Source of the DNA: Euryarchaeota archaeon UBA463
GTDB taxonomy: Archaea; Thermoplasmatota; Poseidoniia; Poseidoniales; Thalassarchaeaceae
NCBI GenBank assembly: GCA_002501805.1
Contig: DAOI01000008.1
Span: 1 to 64,000, forward strand
Length of the DNA: 64,000 bases
Reading direction: 5' to 3'
Made by a program: the position numbers and the translations under genes. Below the pieces are notes generated by a model, which saw nothing but the letters and a program-made list of their open reading frames with translations, searched no databases and was not told the DNA's origin. Positions 26,004-34,574 of the stretch are shown piece by piece; position 1 is the first letter of the stretch, and the number at the start of each line of letters is the position of its first letter.

Positions 26004-26693
26004 ATGGTATTGGACATGCTAGACAGCCCAAGAAAAATTGGGATGGCAGCTGGTACAGTCGCTTTCATGTTTCTATTTCCGATGTACTTCGCCTGGATGC
26101 CCTTAGCAGATGAGGATTTAGTAACTGGAGGGAGCTCTGGACAGGGTGAATGGTTAGTAAGCTTCAGTGAGAGTGAGTCTATTTTCGAAGAGTCTACAGT
26201 TTTGGAGGACGGAGACACACATATGACCGAGTTTACAGTTGGAATAGAGGATTTAGGAGATATGGAAATAGGTTTCATCGAGTTGATTATCCAGTGTAAT
26301 GACGATGATGACCCGGGCCCTGGATTCTCAGATAGTGTGGAGGGAGTTAGCGATCTCCTCGATGTCGAGGGGCACTCCTCAGGACATATTCAAGATCAGG
26401 ATGATGAAGGAACCTGTATGGGAGGGAATGGTGGCTTCACGATGAGATGGGATGTGACGACCAACTACACTGGTGAGAGCTTCAGTATTGCATCATCCCA
26501 GAAGACAATATATGAGACTTGGAATGATAATGGATATGGAATTGGGGTCTGGTCAGCTACTATATCCGCTGAGATTAACTCTGCTCCGGTGGTCGGAGGT
26601 TTTGTAGACTCTGACGAGGATTTTGACATTACTTGGAGAATGATTACCTATGAACTGGTGATAGAAGAGTCGGTGGTAGAGCCAGCCGAGTAG
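26004..26693 (+). CDS. Membrane-anchored secreted protein, unknown
   Basis: One N-terminal hydrophobic helix (IGMAAGTVAFMFLFPMYFAW) is followed by about 190 polar, acidic residues with Asp-rich loops (QCNDDDDPGPG, DQDDEGTC) and two Cys that could pair outside the cell. The body looks beta-rich, with strands such as HMTEFTVGIEDLGDMEIGFI. No catalytic motif is recognised. ATG 26004 is chosen over TTG 25995. The stop lies one base from the stop of the convergent YchF gene. Confidence 0.55.
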   Translation: MVLDMLDSPRKIGMAAGTVAFMFLFPMYFAWMPLADEDLVTGGSSGQGEWLVSFSESESIFEESTVLEDGDTHMTEFTVGIEDLGDMEIGFIELIIQCNDDDDPGPGFSDSVEGVSDLLDVEGHSSGHIQDQDDEGTCMGGNGGFTMRWDVTTNYTGESFSIASSQKTIYETWNDNGYGIGVWSATISAEINSAPVVGGFVDSDEDFDITWRMITYELVIEESVVEPAE

Positions 26694-26694
26694 T

Positions 26695-27981
26695 CTACGA
26701 CTTGGAGTGTATTCTAATCACGTCATTATCCATCACTTCATAGTCAGAACCGATTACTCTTCCCGAGCGAGCATCAACTGCCTTGATGAATCCCTGTCCC
26801 AAATCAGTATGGACTAGAAACGCCAATTCCTTAGCAGTAGTTCCAGAAGGGACTAGGAGGGCGTCTGGAAGTATTTTGCCGTCTCCATCAGTCCAATGTG
26901 TTTCATCCTGAACTGGATATGCAACCCTTCTTCCAAGATTACCAAAAATAACCTCACCTAGTAATCCTAACAGGCCCCCTCCCTCCCAATCTCTGAGAGA
27001 TGATGAGATCGACTCAAGTGCGCTCCTCTGCTTTTCTGATAGGCTTTTTTCTCCTGACTCCGTGATTTGAAATTCGAACTCTCCTGGTGTGTTTTCAATT
27101 AGACCTGCACTAGAAGCCCTTCTCAGTGCTAGTTCGGCCTCTGCGCTTGTAGGAACTACAATTCCACCAGACTCAGAGACGATTTTCTTTAGCTCTGTCC
27201 AAGATTCTGTTGATGCCTTGTCAGCCTTATTTGCGGCGACGAATATAGGAAATAGTTGGGCCCTAATGGTTGAGGACAGGATTGTAATTTCGTTTTCTGT
27301 CCATGTCCAGGGCATTCCCGCATCTGGGTTCGCTTCGTTTACAGATGTGATGCCCACACTGACATGCCTCTCATTGGCACCGATTCCGGTGAGCCTGTCC
27401 AGAATGAAGTCATTCAGTCCCCTTTCTCCTTCTGCTTGAACCCTCCTAGCCCCTCTTTCCCAGCCATTACTGAGTATTCCACTGATCCATGCATCTAACT
27501 CTGTAGTTAGAAATTCATATTCTTGGATAGGGTTAGATCCTCCTGAGCCAACGGGGTTTCCCTCGATATCGGTTGATCCAGAGGCGTCTATGACTTGGAT
27601 AAGCGCATCGCATCTTGCTAAGTCTGAGAGAAACTGATTCCCTCTTCCTCTCCCCTTATGGGCGCCGGGGACTAGTCCCGCGACATCGATCATCGTAACT
27701 GGGACCAGTCTGGTATACCCTGTACATCCCCCTGAGTTGGGAGCACATATGCTTCCTTTGCGTGGATCTTCCTCGCCCGCACTCTCTAACCTTCCTTCTC
27801 GTTCTCTCTTTTGCCTGAGCTCGAAACAGGCACATGGATCTCTTATTGGAAGCCATGCGACACCGACGTTAGGATCTATAGTGGTAAAGGGGTAGTTTGC
27901 AATCTCTACGGGGGTCTCTGTAAGTGCTGAGAATGAAGTAGATTTGCCGACATTGGGCTTTCCCACTAGTCCTATTCGCAT
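26695..27981 (-). CDS. ychF: YchF/Obg-family GTPase with TGS domain
   Basis: Translation-associated P-loop NTPase of the archaeal YchF/Drg-like type. G1 is GLVGKPNVGKST. Switch I is NYPFTTIDPNVG. G3 is DVAGLVPGAHKGRG with QFLSDLARCDALIQVIDASG after it. G4 reads AANKAD. The Cys-bearing segment between G2 and G3 (CACFELR, SICAPNSGGCTG) is usual in archaeal members. A C-terminal TGS domain ends AVDARSGRVIGSDYEVMDND. The start is taken at ATG 27981 (MRIGLVG), nine bases inside the longest frame. It lies just downstream of the oxidase-like membrane gene on the same strand. Confidence 0.9.
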   Translation of the reverse strand: MRIGLVGKPNVGKSTSFSALTETPVEIANYPFTTIDPNVGVAWLPIRDPCACFELRQKREREGRLESAGEEDPRKGSICAPNSGGCTGYTRLVPVTMIDVAGLVPGAHKGRGRGNQFLSDLARCDALIQVIDASGSTDIEGNPVGSGGSNPIQEYEFLTTELDAWISGILSNGWERGARRVQAEGERGLNDFILDRLTGIGANERHVSVGITSVNEANPDAGMPWTWTENEITILSSTIRAQLFPIFVAANKADKASTESWTELKKIVSESGGIVVPTSAEAELALRRASSAGLIENTPGEFEFQITESGEKSLSEKQRSALESISSSLRDWEGGGLLGLLGEVIFGNLGRRVAYPVQDETHWTDGDGKILPDALLVPSGTTAKELAFLVHTDLGQGFIKAVDARSGRVIGSDYEVMDNDVIRIHSKS

Positions 27982-28013
27982 GGATATCATTCCACGGATG
28001 GGGCCTTATGTCC

Positions 28014-29681
28014 TCAAAGTTCGGTTGCAGAGCCTTTCTCTTCGCTCTGCTCTGAAGGTGAGACTTCGGTATCAAGATTAGCGCCACTAGCAAGTATCTT
28101 TCTGATAGTGGTGGGCCCTGTTAGGCTGTATGACTCGATTGCTATAGATGACAAGGATGCTTGCGAAACATCACCCATAATACGACCCCTGTACTGGCCA
28201 CTTATTGTGTTGGTACAGTGGAATATTGCACCGATAACCGCACCATAGAACATCACTGATCCGACCTTTCTAAGCTCTTGATTGATGGAGGATCCTTGCT
28301 CGGCCATTGACTCGGTGAGTGCCATATCTGTGAAGTCGGACATCAGTGTAATGAGTAGCCCCAGGAAAGCACCTCCTGACATCATCCAGAAGGCCCATCG
28401 AGAGCGGCTAGCCGAAAGTTGGTGCCTTCCGCTGGCCCTTGGTAAAACGTTCAGAGCAGCCCCTACTGACAACGGCATCATTACCAGCCAAATTGCCATC
28501 AAATCAAGAGACTGTGATATTCCGTTCAGCTCGTTGACACCCCCGAGAGCATCGGTCTGGACAAACAGTGACCCTATAGCAATAGGAATTAGCATCCAAG
28601 CTCCTAGGTTTAGCTCAGCAATTCCTGGAGAGTCTGGATTCTCAACGAAGGCATCTGAGCCCCTCATTGTAACCAGCATGTTAGCACTGAATGCTATAAT
28701 TGGAATTGCGGAGAGGGCCATCAGGAACGAGCCTGATATGACGTCTCTGGATGATGGTGCGAGTTCGTTGCTTGTGAGGGAGAATAAATCGACGACCATG
28801 GATGAATCGGTAGACCCCATTGGATTGATTGTGATGACGGCCCCAAAGAGTGTAAATGCCACTAGCGACTTTGACCATAATGGATTGCCGGAACCGACAG
28901 AAACAGAGTAGAGGGATACTCCAGCTACCCCACAGAAGAAGAAGGTCCCACCAGCGAGATGGAAGAGTAACCATTGGCCCACTCCTTCATCGAATGCACC
29001 GCTTATGAAAACAGCTAGGACAGCTGCTATATTTCCAACGAACGCGAATACAATGAGCCATCCAGGGAATGGAATCTCTTGGGTAGCCTCGGAAACTGTG
29101 AGTATCAAATTGATGACCAAGGCAGTCGAAGCTAGAGTCAGGAGTAGGTTTGCAATTGGAAGTATAGTGATGCCGGCGATTACTGCGTTCTGCGAGCCCA
29201 CGAACATTAGCAATACAGATAGCGTCCAGAGCAGAGAGACCAAGGTAGCATTTGACTCACTGGCGAGATGTGTTCCGCATAGTCTAGGAAGTGAGTAGAG
29301 GGAGGCCCCAACTACCAACATCCCGATAGCACCGAAAAGAGCAGTTAGCCTCCCTGCATAAATCAGCTCTGAGGAGTCGGGGTGATAGCCCCAAGATTCG
29401 AAGCTGTGCAGAGCAGAAGAATCATGACTTAGCCATAGGCCAATGAATGTGAAGGTCGAAGCGGCGAAGGCCCAAATTAGACCGTGGATTATCCATGTAG
29501 ACGAAGACGATCCAGATCGCCCACTTACGAAATCAATAGCTGGGCCCAATGCCTTTTCCAGCATGAACATGCTCAGTCCCTTGGCAACATCGTTGAAGAT
29601 CCAGAGGCCCTTCTTGATCAGAACGAAGAATAGTGCCAGTAAAAGCCAGAAAGTTGCTAAAGTTGAAATTATGACATCCAT
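28014..29681 (-). CDS. Heme-copper oxidase subunit I-like membrane protein lacking most metal ligands
   Basis: About 12 membrane helices in the order and spacing of cbb3/heme-copper oxidase subunit I. Compared from memory with CcoN, YAGRLTALFGAIGMLVVGAS aligns with the helix II segment (YGRLRPLHTNAVIFAFGG), GQWLLFHLAGGTFFF with the QWWYGHNAVGFF segment, and SVGAALNVLPRASGRHQL with ISFGMLYYLIPRLWGR. Using numbering from GTG 29690, the low-spin heme His of helix II is Phe119, the CuB His pair is Pro290-Met291 and the helix X HxH is Ser394/Asp396. Only one CuB-type His (His244) remains. It cannot be a normal oxidase. ATG 29681 is favoured by the GAGGTGAT site. A two-helix protein gene lies directly upstream. 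Confidence 0.65.
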   Translation of the reverse strand: MDVIISTLATFWLLLALFFVLIKKGLWIFNDVAKGLSMFMLEKALGPAIDFVSGRSGSSSSTWIIHGLIWAFAASTFTFIGLWLSHDSSALHSFESWGYHPDSSELIYAGRLTALFGAIGMLVVGASLYSLPRLCGTHLASESNATLVSLLWTLSVLLMFVGSQNAVIAGITILPIANLLLTLASTALVINLILTVSEATQEIPFPGWLIVFAFVGNIAAVLAVFISGAFDEGVGQWLLFHLAGGTFFFCGVAGVSLYSVSVGSGNPLWSKSLVAFTLFGAVITINPMGSTDSSMVVDLFSLTSNELAPSSRDVISGSFLMALSAIPIIAFSANMLVTMRGSDAFVENPDSPGIAELNLGAWMLIPIAIGSLFVQTDALGGVNELNGISQSLDLMAIWLVMMPLSVGAALNVLPRASGRHQLSASRSRWAFWMMSGGAFLGLLITLMSDFTDMALTESMAEQGSSINQELRKVGSVMFYGAVIGAIFHCTNTISGQYRGRIMGDVSQASLSSIAIESYSLTGPTTIRKILASGANLDTEVSPSEQSEEKGSATEL

Positions 29682-29691
29682 AATAATCACC

Positions 29692-29976
29692 TCACTCGCT
29701 GGTGGCCTCCGTGAGCATAGTTGCTATGATCGAGAATGCACCGAAGATGACTCCCAGAAGGAAGAACCATATCCCGGAGTCGAATACCCCTTCGAACATG
29801 GGTAGGACTTCAGAAATTACTGGCATGTCCCTCCCTGGGAATAGAATCCCATAAAGGATAAGGAAAGAGAGCATTGACACAAATCCGAGAACCACTACAA
29901 CACCGGACGAAGCCGGCTCTTTCTCTCCTTGGATGAACTCATCAACTGAACTTGGTACTTCGATAGACACAGACAC
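29692..29976 (-). CDS. Two-helix membrane protein, partner of the oxidase-like protein
   Basis: 94 residues with two hydrophobic segments (VVVVLGFVSMLSFLILYGIL and GIWFFLLGVIFGAFSIIATM) separated by a short loop with Pro and Asp. The start is probably GTG 29976. The gene ends just before the start region of the oxidase-like gene, so both are read from one transcript and may form a complex. Small hydrophobic subunits are usual in oxidase operons, but I see no metal-binding motif and do not recognise the family. Confidence 0.6.
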   Translation of the reverse strand: MSVSIEVPSSVDEFIQGEKEPASSGVVVVLGFVSMLSFLILYGILFPGRDMPVISEVLPMFEGVFDSGIWFFLLGVIFGAFSIIATMLTEATSE

Positions 29977-30060
29977 ACACCCCGCGAAACGCGACAGAAG
30001 CGGACCGAACCAACGGAGATGGCCCCTTAAGCATTGGGCGAGGGACGTAGTCCCTCAGTG

Positions 30061-31194
30061 TCATGGGGCACGTAGTCTGTCCAGAGCGTTTCCTCTGCGA
30101 TGAATACCAGATCCCATAGGAGTAGGAAGTACTGAATCATTCTGTATCTCGGAAAGCCAGACCTTCTTACATTCGCATTCTAATCCATTAAATTCGCCTA
30201 GATTACCAGAAACTGAGTATCTCTCAATTGCCGCAACGACCTCAGAATCACAGGATCCGCAATTATGCGATCCTCTTGCCTTTCCACCGGCTGTTGGGTG
30301 AACGATTACCCTGCAGTCAGTCTTCGAAACATCATCATGAGTTCTGACTATCATCTCGACTAATGACCACAGCCATGGTGGCCGATATTCTCTATTCCTG
30401 AATAGCCTATCTACAATTGTCCCCCTCTGGATATTCATCGGATTTATCGATACCTCGTCAGAAATCTTAGAGACTTCAGAGACCCAGGATATTGTGTGTT
30501 CAAGAGCATCTCCTTCGGACATGAAGGGTGGTTTAAACAGAAGATATGTCTTGACTCTTAGAGAATTGTCTCTGAGGATATCAACTGCTTTATGCCATTG
30601 CTTAAGGGAGAATCCCTTGTTAGCGTGGAATCTCAGAACAGTGTTATCATAGGCCTCTAACCCGATGGCTACAGTACACCCTGGATGTCTTTCAGCTACC
30701 CATTGAAGTTTCTCAGGAGTACACATTTGGGCTTGTGCCTCTACTACTAGGTGTAGTCCCATCTCATGCGTCTCTCTGAGGACGTGCTCCTGCCACTCTG
30801 GTGGATTTTCTCTATCCTCGAAGAAGGTTCCTGAAGTGTAAACCTTGACCATCTTGCAGTCTCGGAAGTCGTTCGTGACTCTCTTGGCCTCTTCCCACTG
30901 AGAGAACATGTCCTCAGCAGTTACATCGTCTCTGACATCATTGAAGTATCCACAAAAGGTACATCCTGATTTCCACCACCATACACAACCCTTCGTACGA
31001 AGTATTACGGTGGTCGCAGTACAGGGAGTGCCATCTGGTAGATTCTCAGGAGTCTTGTACACAGTAACTGGCTTGGATGCATCCCAAGACTCTCTAGAAG
31101 CTATTGATTCAGGTGTGTTCTCAGGCGCCTTCACTAGATGGTGGATTTTAACGGGCTTATCGCCATCTCCCATCAAGCCGCACGAACTAGCCAT
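30061..31194 (-). CDS. Archaeosine biosynthesis radical SAM protein RaSEA
   Basis: Radical SAM enzyme with the cluster motif in ILRTKGCVWWWKSGCTFCGY. The long-spaced CxxxxxxxCxxC form is as in the RaSEA family, which works with ArcS to make archaeosine at tRNA position 15. Later segments include VVEAQAQMCTPEKL, VAIGLEAYDNTVL and EVSINPMNIQRGTIV. A further Cys-rich region (HNCGSCDSEVV and LECECKKVW) could hold another metal site. About 377 residues is the family size. ArcS and TgtA are not in this window. The alternative is an uncharacterised Elp3-like radical SAM protein, but the motif spacing favours RaSEA. Confidence 0.8.
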   Translation of the reverse strand: MASSCGLMGDGDKPVKIHHLVKAPENTPESIASRESWDASKPVTVYKTPENLPDGTPCTATTVILRTKGCVWWWKSGCTFCGYFNDVRDDVTAEDMFSQWEEAKRVTNDFRDCKMVKVYTSGTFFEDRENPPEWQEHVLRETHEMGLHLVVEAQAQMCTPEKLQWVAERHPGCTVAIGLEAYDNTVLRFHANKGFSLKQWHKAVDILRDNSLRVKTYLLFKPPFMSEGDALEHTISWVSEVSKISDEVSINPMNIQRGTIVDRLFRNREYRPPWLWSLVEMIVRTHDDVSKTDCRVIVHPTAGGKARGSHNCGSCDSEVVAAIERYSVSGNLGEFNGLECECKKVWLSEIQNDSVLPTPMGSGIHRRGNALDRLRAP

Positions 31195-31301
31195 GAACTC
31201 CGCTCTGGGGGAGTCTTATTGACGTTGACTGCTATTTGGTGAGTCGTGGGATACCTGATTACGTAGACGACACTAAAGACCAGACATAATCTCAGGGATT
31301 C

Positions 31302-33101
31302 ATGTCAGGGGGGTTCGGCAAGCTGATTGCTAGTTCCGATGAGGTCGAGAGGCTTCTCAGTGAAATGGATCCGGAATCTAAGAAGTCTCTGAAAAGCTGG
31401 TATTGGTTTGACTGGGCGAACCAGGCTTTCGCACTCACGGTAATTACCGTGGTAGTACCGACACTGCTATCCAACATGTTCAACCTAGCAAATGGAGGAA
31501 GCGCGGAATATGCCGGTATGACATTTACTGGGGACAGTTTCTATGCTGTAGTACTCGGGATTTCTAGTGTCTTTGTGGCTATTGTTAGTCCAGTGTTAGG
31601 AGCCATAGCAGATAGGATGCCCATTAAGAAAAAGATTCTGAAGATCTATACTATCGTTGGAATTCTATTCACTGCTCTAATGGGGTTAGCTCCCTATATG
31701 AGTGAGGAGTCATCATACAAATTCTTGGCTATTTGCCTGATTATGGGCAATATAGGATTTGCTGGAGGTCATGCGATTTACTCGGCCTTCCTTCCCTATC
31801 TGGGAGATAAGCGCCTAATGGACCATATCTCCAGCTGGGGATATGCCTATGGTTTTCTAGGTGGTTCGACGCTACTAACGATTCATTTGATTGTAGGTTT
31901 AAGATTTGGATTCGAGGACCCTAATGTTCAGTGTTTCGTTTTCCTAACTAGCGCCTTGTGGTGGCTAGGTTTCTCAGTGCCTATTTTCAGAAACACTCCT
32001 GAGCCTGAAATACCAAGTCCTACTCAATACTCGTCTATTTTTGAAGCGATAATAGATGGAGTCAGGGAGATTCGTAAGACGTTCTCTGAGATTCGTAGAT
32101 ACAGGGTACTGACTCTGTTCATGTGTGGGTATCTGTTATTCTATGATGGGGTAAATGCGATTGGAGGATTAGCTGCGGCATATGCAGATTCCGTATTGAG
32201 GATAGACTTCAGTATGAATTTCGTTCTTCTTCTTTCTGCCAACATAGTCGCTATTCCAATGACTATCATAGGCGGTTCGCTAGCTAGTAGGTACAGTAAC
32301 AAGAAGATTCTAGGTGGGGCTCTGGCGATATTCTGTGTTGTGTCAGTTCTGGGGGTGGGATTTGCACCTCTTGAGCTGGACGGCGACCATGAGAGATATG
32401 ACTTCCGTTATGACTGGGATCAGGAAGAGGATTCATACAAACTTTCAACACTCTACAATCGAGGAGTGGACGGTTGGGTTAGTGAGTCAGGAGAGGGGGA
32501 CGAGGAGTTCAGGGAGGCATTCCTGCAATTTCTGAAGTCGGGCGACGATGAGCGTTCCTTACTAAGTCTCGAAGAGTCTTCATTACTGGCTCTTAGGATG
32601 GAAAATAGTACTCAACACAGATTCTCCTTCTCCTTCCGTGGCGGAGTATTGGATGGAGCCTCTTCTGTAGGTATTGATCATCCCACAGTTATCGAAGGAG
32701 GGCCAATAGACTGGTGGCCTAACTTGCTAAGAGACAATGTCTGGGAGCCTGCAGGGCTAGGAATTAACCTACAGTGGATAATATTAGGAATGACATTTGG
32801 TATGGTGATGGGAGTTGCCGGAGCTCTATCTAGAAGTCTCTTCAGTATGCTGATTCCTACGTCGAAGACTACTGAGTTCTTTGGGTTCTTCGCATTCATA
32901 GGGAAGGCAGTTTCGGTCCTAGGGCCAATAGTGTATGCGATAGTAGCTGCCTCTATGGATAGCAGGATGGGGCTTCTGAGCGTGGTGGTTCCCATCTTGA
33001 TGGGAATGTGTTTCTTCTTCGTTGTAGATATTGAAGAGGGAATTCGTGTCGCAAGAGAGGTTGATGAAGAGGTGGCCTCTGGGACTAATGAAGTGGTGTA
33101 A
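31302..33101 (+). CDS. UMF1-family MFS transporter with a large extracellular insertion
   Basis: Major facilitator of the UMF1/Atg22-like type. The N-terminal signature is LKSWYWFDWANQAFALTVIT, and the usual MFS loop ADRMPIKKKILK follows helix 2-3. About 12 hydrophobic helices are visible. Between the halves of the C-terminal bundle (about residues 350-470) lies a soluble insertion, acidic and aromatic-rich (DGDHERYDFRYDWDQEEDSY), that is not part of the normal fold. Members of this group are thought to export amino acids or small molecules; the substrate here is unknown. The stop overlaps the ATG of the next gene by one base (TAATG). Confidence 0.82.
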   Translation: MSGGFGKLIASSDEVERLLSEMDPESKKSLKSWYWFDWANQAFALTVITVVVPTLLSNMFNLANGGSAEYAGMTFTGDSFYAVVLGISSVFVAIVSPVLGAIADRMPIKKKILKIYTIVGILFTALMGLAPYMSEESSYKFLAICLIMGNIGFAGGHAIYSAFLPYLGDKRLMDHISSWGYAYGFLGGSTLLTIHLIVGLRFGFEDPNVQCFVFLTSALWWLGFSVPIFRNTPEPEIPSPTQYSSIFEAIIDGVREIRKTFSEIRRYRVLTLFMCGYLLFYDGVNAIGGLAAAYADSVLRIDFSMNFVLLLSANIVAIPMTIIGGSLASRYSNKKILGGALAIFCVVSVLGVGFAPLELDGDHERYDFRYDWDQEEDSYKLSTLYNRGVDGWVSESGEGDEEFREAFLQFLKSGDDERSLLSLEESSLLALRMENSTQHRFSFSFRGGVLDGASSVGIDHPTVIEGGPIDWWPNLLRDNVWEPAGLGINLQWIILGMTFGMVMGVAGALSRSLFSMLIPTSKTTEFFGFFAFIGKAVSVLGPIVYAIVAASMDSRMGLLSVVVPILMGMCFFFVVDIEEGIRVAREVDEEVASGTNEVV

Positions 33102-33847
33102 TGAGGGCTTTCACAATTATTCAAAATTTTCTGACAGCTATAGCAATTCCATTCCTAGCTCTCATTATAGGGATTTGCTCCTTTCCTGGAATCTATATTT
33201 TTTTCAAGATTATTGACCTGTTCGGAACTAGTATAGATTCATTCAACGATATAGATAGTGTTCCATTGGAGGATTTTGTAATTACTGGAGCAGCACTTGG
33301 TATGGGAATAACTGCTTGGGGAGTGACTCTAGTGATTTTCTCTGGGCTATTAGGAGGTCTATTTCGGCCGAGGCTGGAGCCAGGAAGATATCCACTGAAG
33401 TCCTTTGTAACAATCCAGTGGGCTTGGTCGATGATTTTTCACAAAATAGCTCTTTTCTTCTTGCCCTTTCTAGTTCCATCATTTATTGGCAATACTTTCT
33501 ATCGACTATCAGGTGCAAAGTTAGGAAAAGGAGTACAAATCAATTCAGCACACCTCAATGATGCCGGTTCTGTAACTCTAGGAGATGGCGTGGTAATTGG
33601 AGGAAAGGCCATCATCAATGCACATTTGACTGAGAAAGGAGAGTTGGTGATGGCTCCGGTAAATATTGGTAAGGACGCTCTGATCGGGATGGGTTCTGTC
33701 ATTCAGCCGGGTTGTGTCATCGGAGAGGGGGCAATCATAGCATCAAGAGCGGTGGTCCCCAAGTGGACTACCATCCCTGCAGGGGAAGTATGGGCTGGAA
33801 TTCCAGCTAGATGTATTAGACTGGCAGATGGTACCATACCAGAGTAG
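33101..33847 (+). CDS. Membrane-bound hexapeptide-repeat acyltransferase-like protein
   Basis: Three or so membrane helices in the first 150 residues are followed by a left-handed beta-helix. Hexad repeats can be read in LGKGVQINSAHLNDAGSVTL, LGDGVVIGGKAIINAH, IGKDALIGMGSVIQPGCVIG and EGAIIASRAVVP. The ending EVWAGIPARCIRL is typical of LbH acyltransferases (AGxPAk). Similar membrane-plus-LbH modules form the C-terminus of Pls/NRPS-like proteins. The acceptor is unknown. Coupled start and stop with the UMF1 transporter suggests a joint role in envelope modification or export. Confidence 0.75.
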   Translation: MRAFTIIQNFLTAIAIPFLALIIGICSFPGIYIFFKIIDLFGTSIDSFNDIDSVPLEDFVITGAALGMGITAWGVTLVIFSGLLGGLFRPRLEPGRYPLKSFVTIQWAWSMIFHKIALFFLPFLVPSFIGNTFYRLSGAKLGKGVQINSAHLNDAGSVTLGDGVVIGGKAIINAHLTEKGELVMAPVNIGKDALIGMGSVIQPGCVIGEGAIIASRAVVPKWTTIPAGEVWAGIPARCIRLADGTIPE

Positions 33848-33858
33848 TGGAGATGTCC

Positions 33859-34494
33859 TCACACTTCTTCTTCTGATATCTCTGATTCTTCTGGAGCGTC
33901 TTCTTCCACGGTGGCGTTTTCAGACGTTGCTTCCTTGACGGCCTCAAGCGTCTCATCCATTCTATCTCTGAAAGTATCCTGCTTCTCCTGGAACTCCTTG
34001 AAATATTCCATGGCCCGATCAATCATCTCAAATCTTGTCTCAGTGACCTTCTTGATATCTTCGAATATCTTCATGTGCTCCACGTACCAGTCGTCTCTGG
34101 CCTTCAACTCAGAAGTAGCGGTCTGAAGTGCTTCATCGAGCTCCTCTGCGACATCGAATACTCTTCCAAGCCTAGCTTGTTCCCTGGTGTACATCTCTTC
34201 CATCTTCTCCAGTTCAGGCTCGAGATGCTTTACTCTTGTTCCTGCCTTAGCTGACTCTATCTCGAGGTTCCTGATACGACTATCCTTCTCATTGAGAAGA
34301 TCGCCCAATCCCTCTTTCTCGATTTCCTTGTCGATTGCGTCCTTTTCGAGAACTTCGATGTGGGCTTTGGCGTCAGCTAGCTCAGATTCGATTGCCTGAT
34401 ATGCCACGTAAAGCTTGTCAAGTCGTTCCTTCTCCATGGCTAGTTGCTCAGCCAAATCGTCCTGTTCGACAGGTATTGTTTCCTCGTCGCTCAT
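33859..34494 (-). CDS. Coiled-coil protein
   Basis: About 211 residues, mostly helical and rich in Glu, Lys and Leu (LAEQLAMEKERLDKLYVAYQ, ELADAKAHIEVLEKD), with an acidic C-terminal tail (EEDAPEESEISEEEV). No membrane segment or catalytic motif. The ATG at 34494 (MSDEETIPVEQ) is preferred to a TTG at 34506. Proteins of this type may act as cytoskeletal or DNA-associated scaffolds; nothing here shows which. The gene is convergent with the acyltransferase gene with about 10 bases between ends. Confidence 0.65.
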   Translation of the reverse strand: MSDEETIPVEQDDLAEQLAMEKERLDKLYVAYQAIESELADAKAHIEVLEKDAIDKEIEKEGLGDLLNEKDSRIRNLEIESAKAGTRVKHLEPELEKMEEMYTREQARLGRVFDVAEELDEALQTATSELKARDDWYVEHMKIFEDIKKVTETRFEMIDRAMEYFKEFQEKQDTFRDRMDETLEAVKEATSENATVEEDAPEESEISEEEV

Positions 34495-34574
34495 GGTGTA
34501 TCCCAAACAGTTGGACTACTGCTTCCCCTTTAACCCCGGCGGAAACGGGATACAAATACATGGGATTAGTGTAT

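Noticed and set aside
28014..29681. Oxidase-like gene as a decaying pseudogene
   Set aside because: The frame is open over 550 codons, hydrophobic helices and landmark motifs are kept, it has a good ribosome-binding site and is embedded in an operon, so a changed function is more likely than decay.
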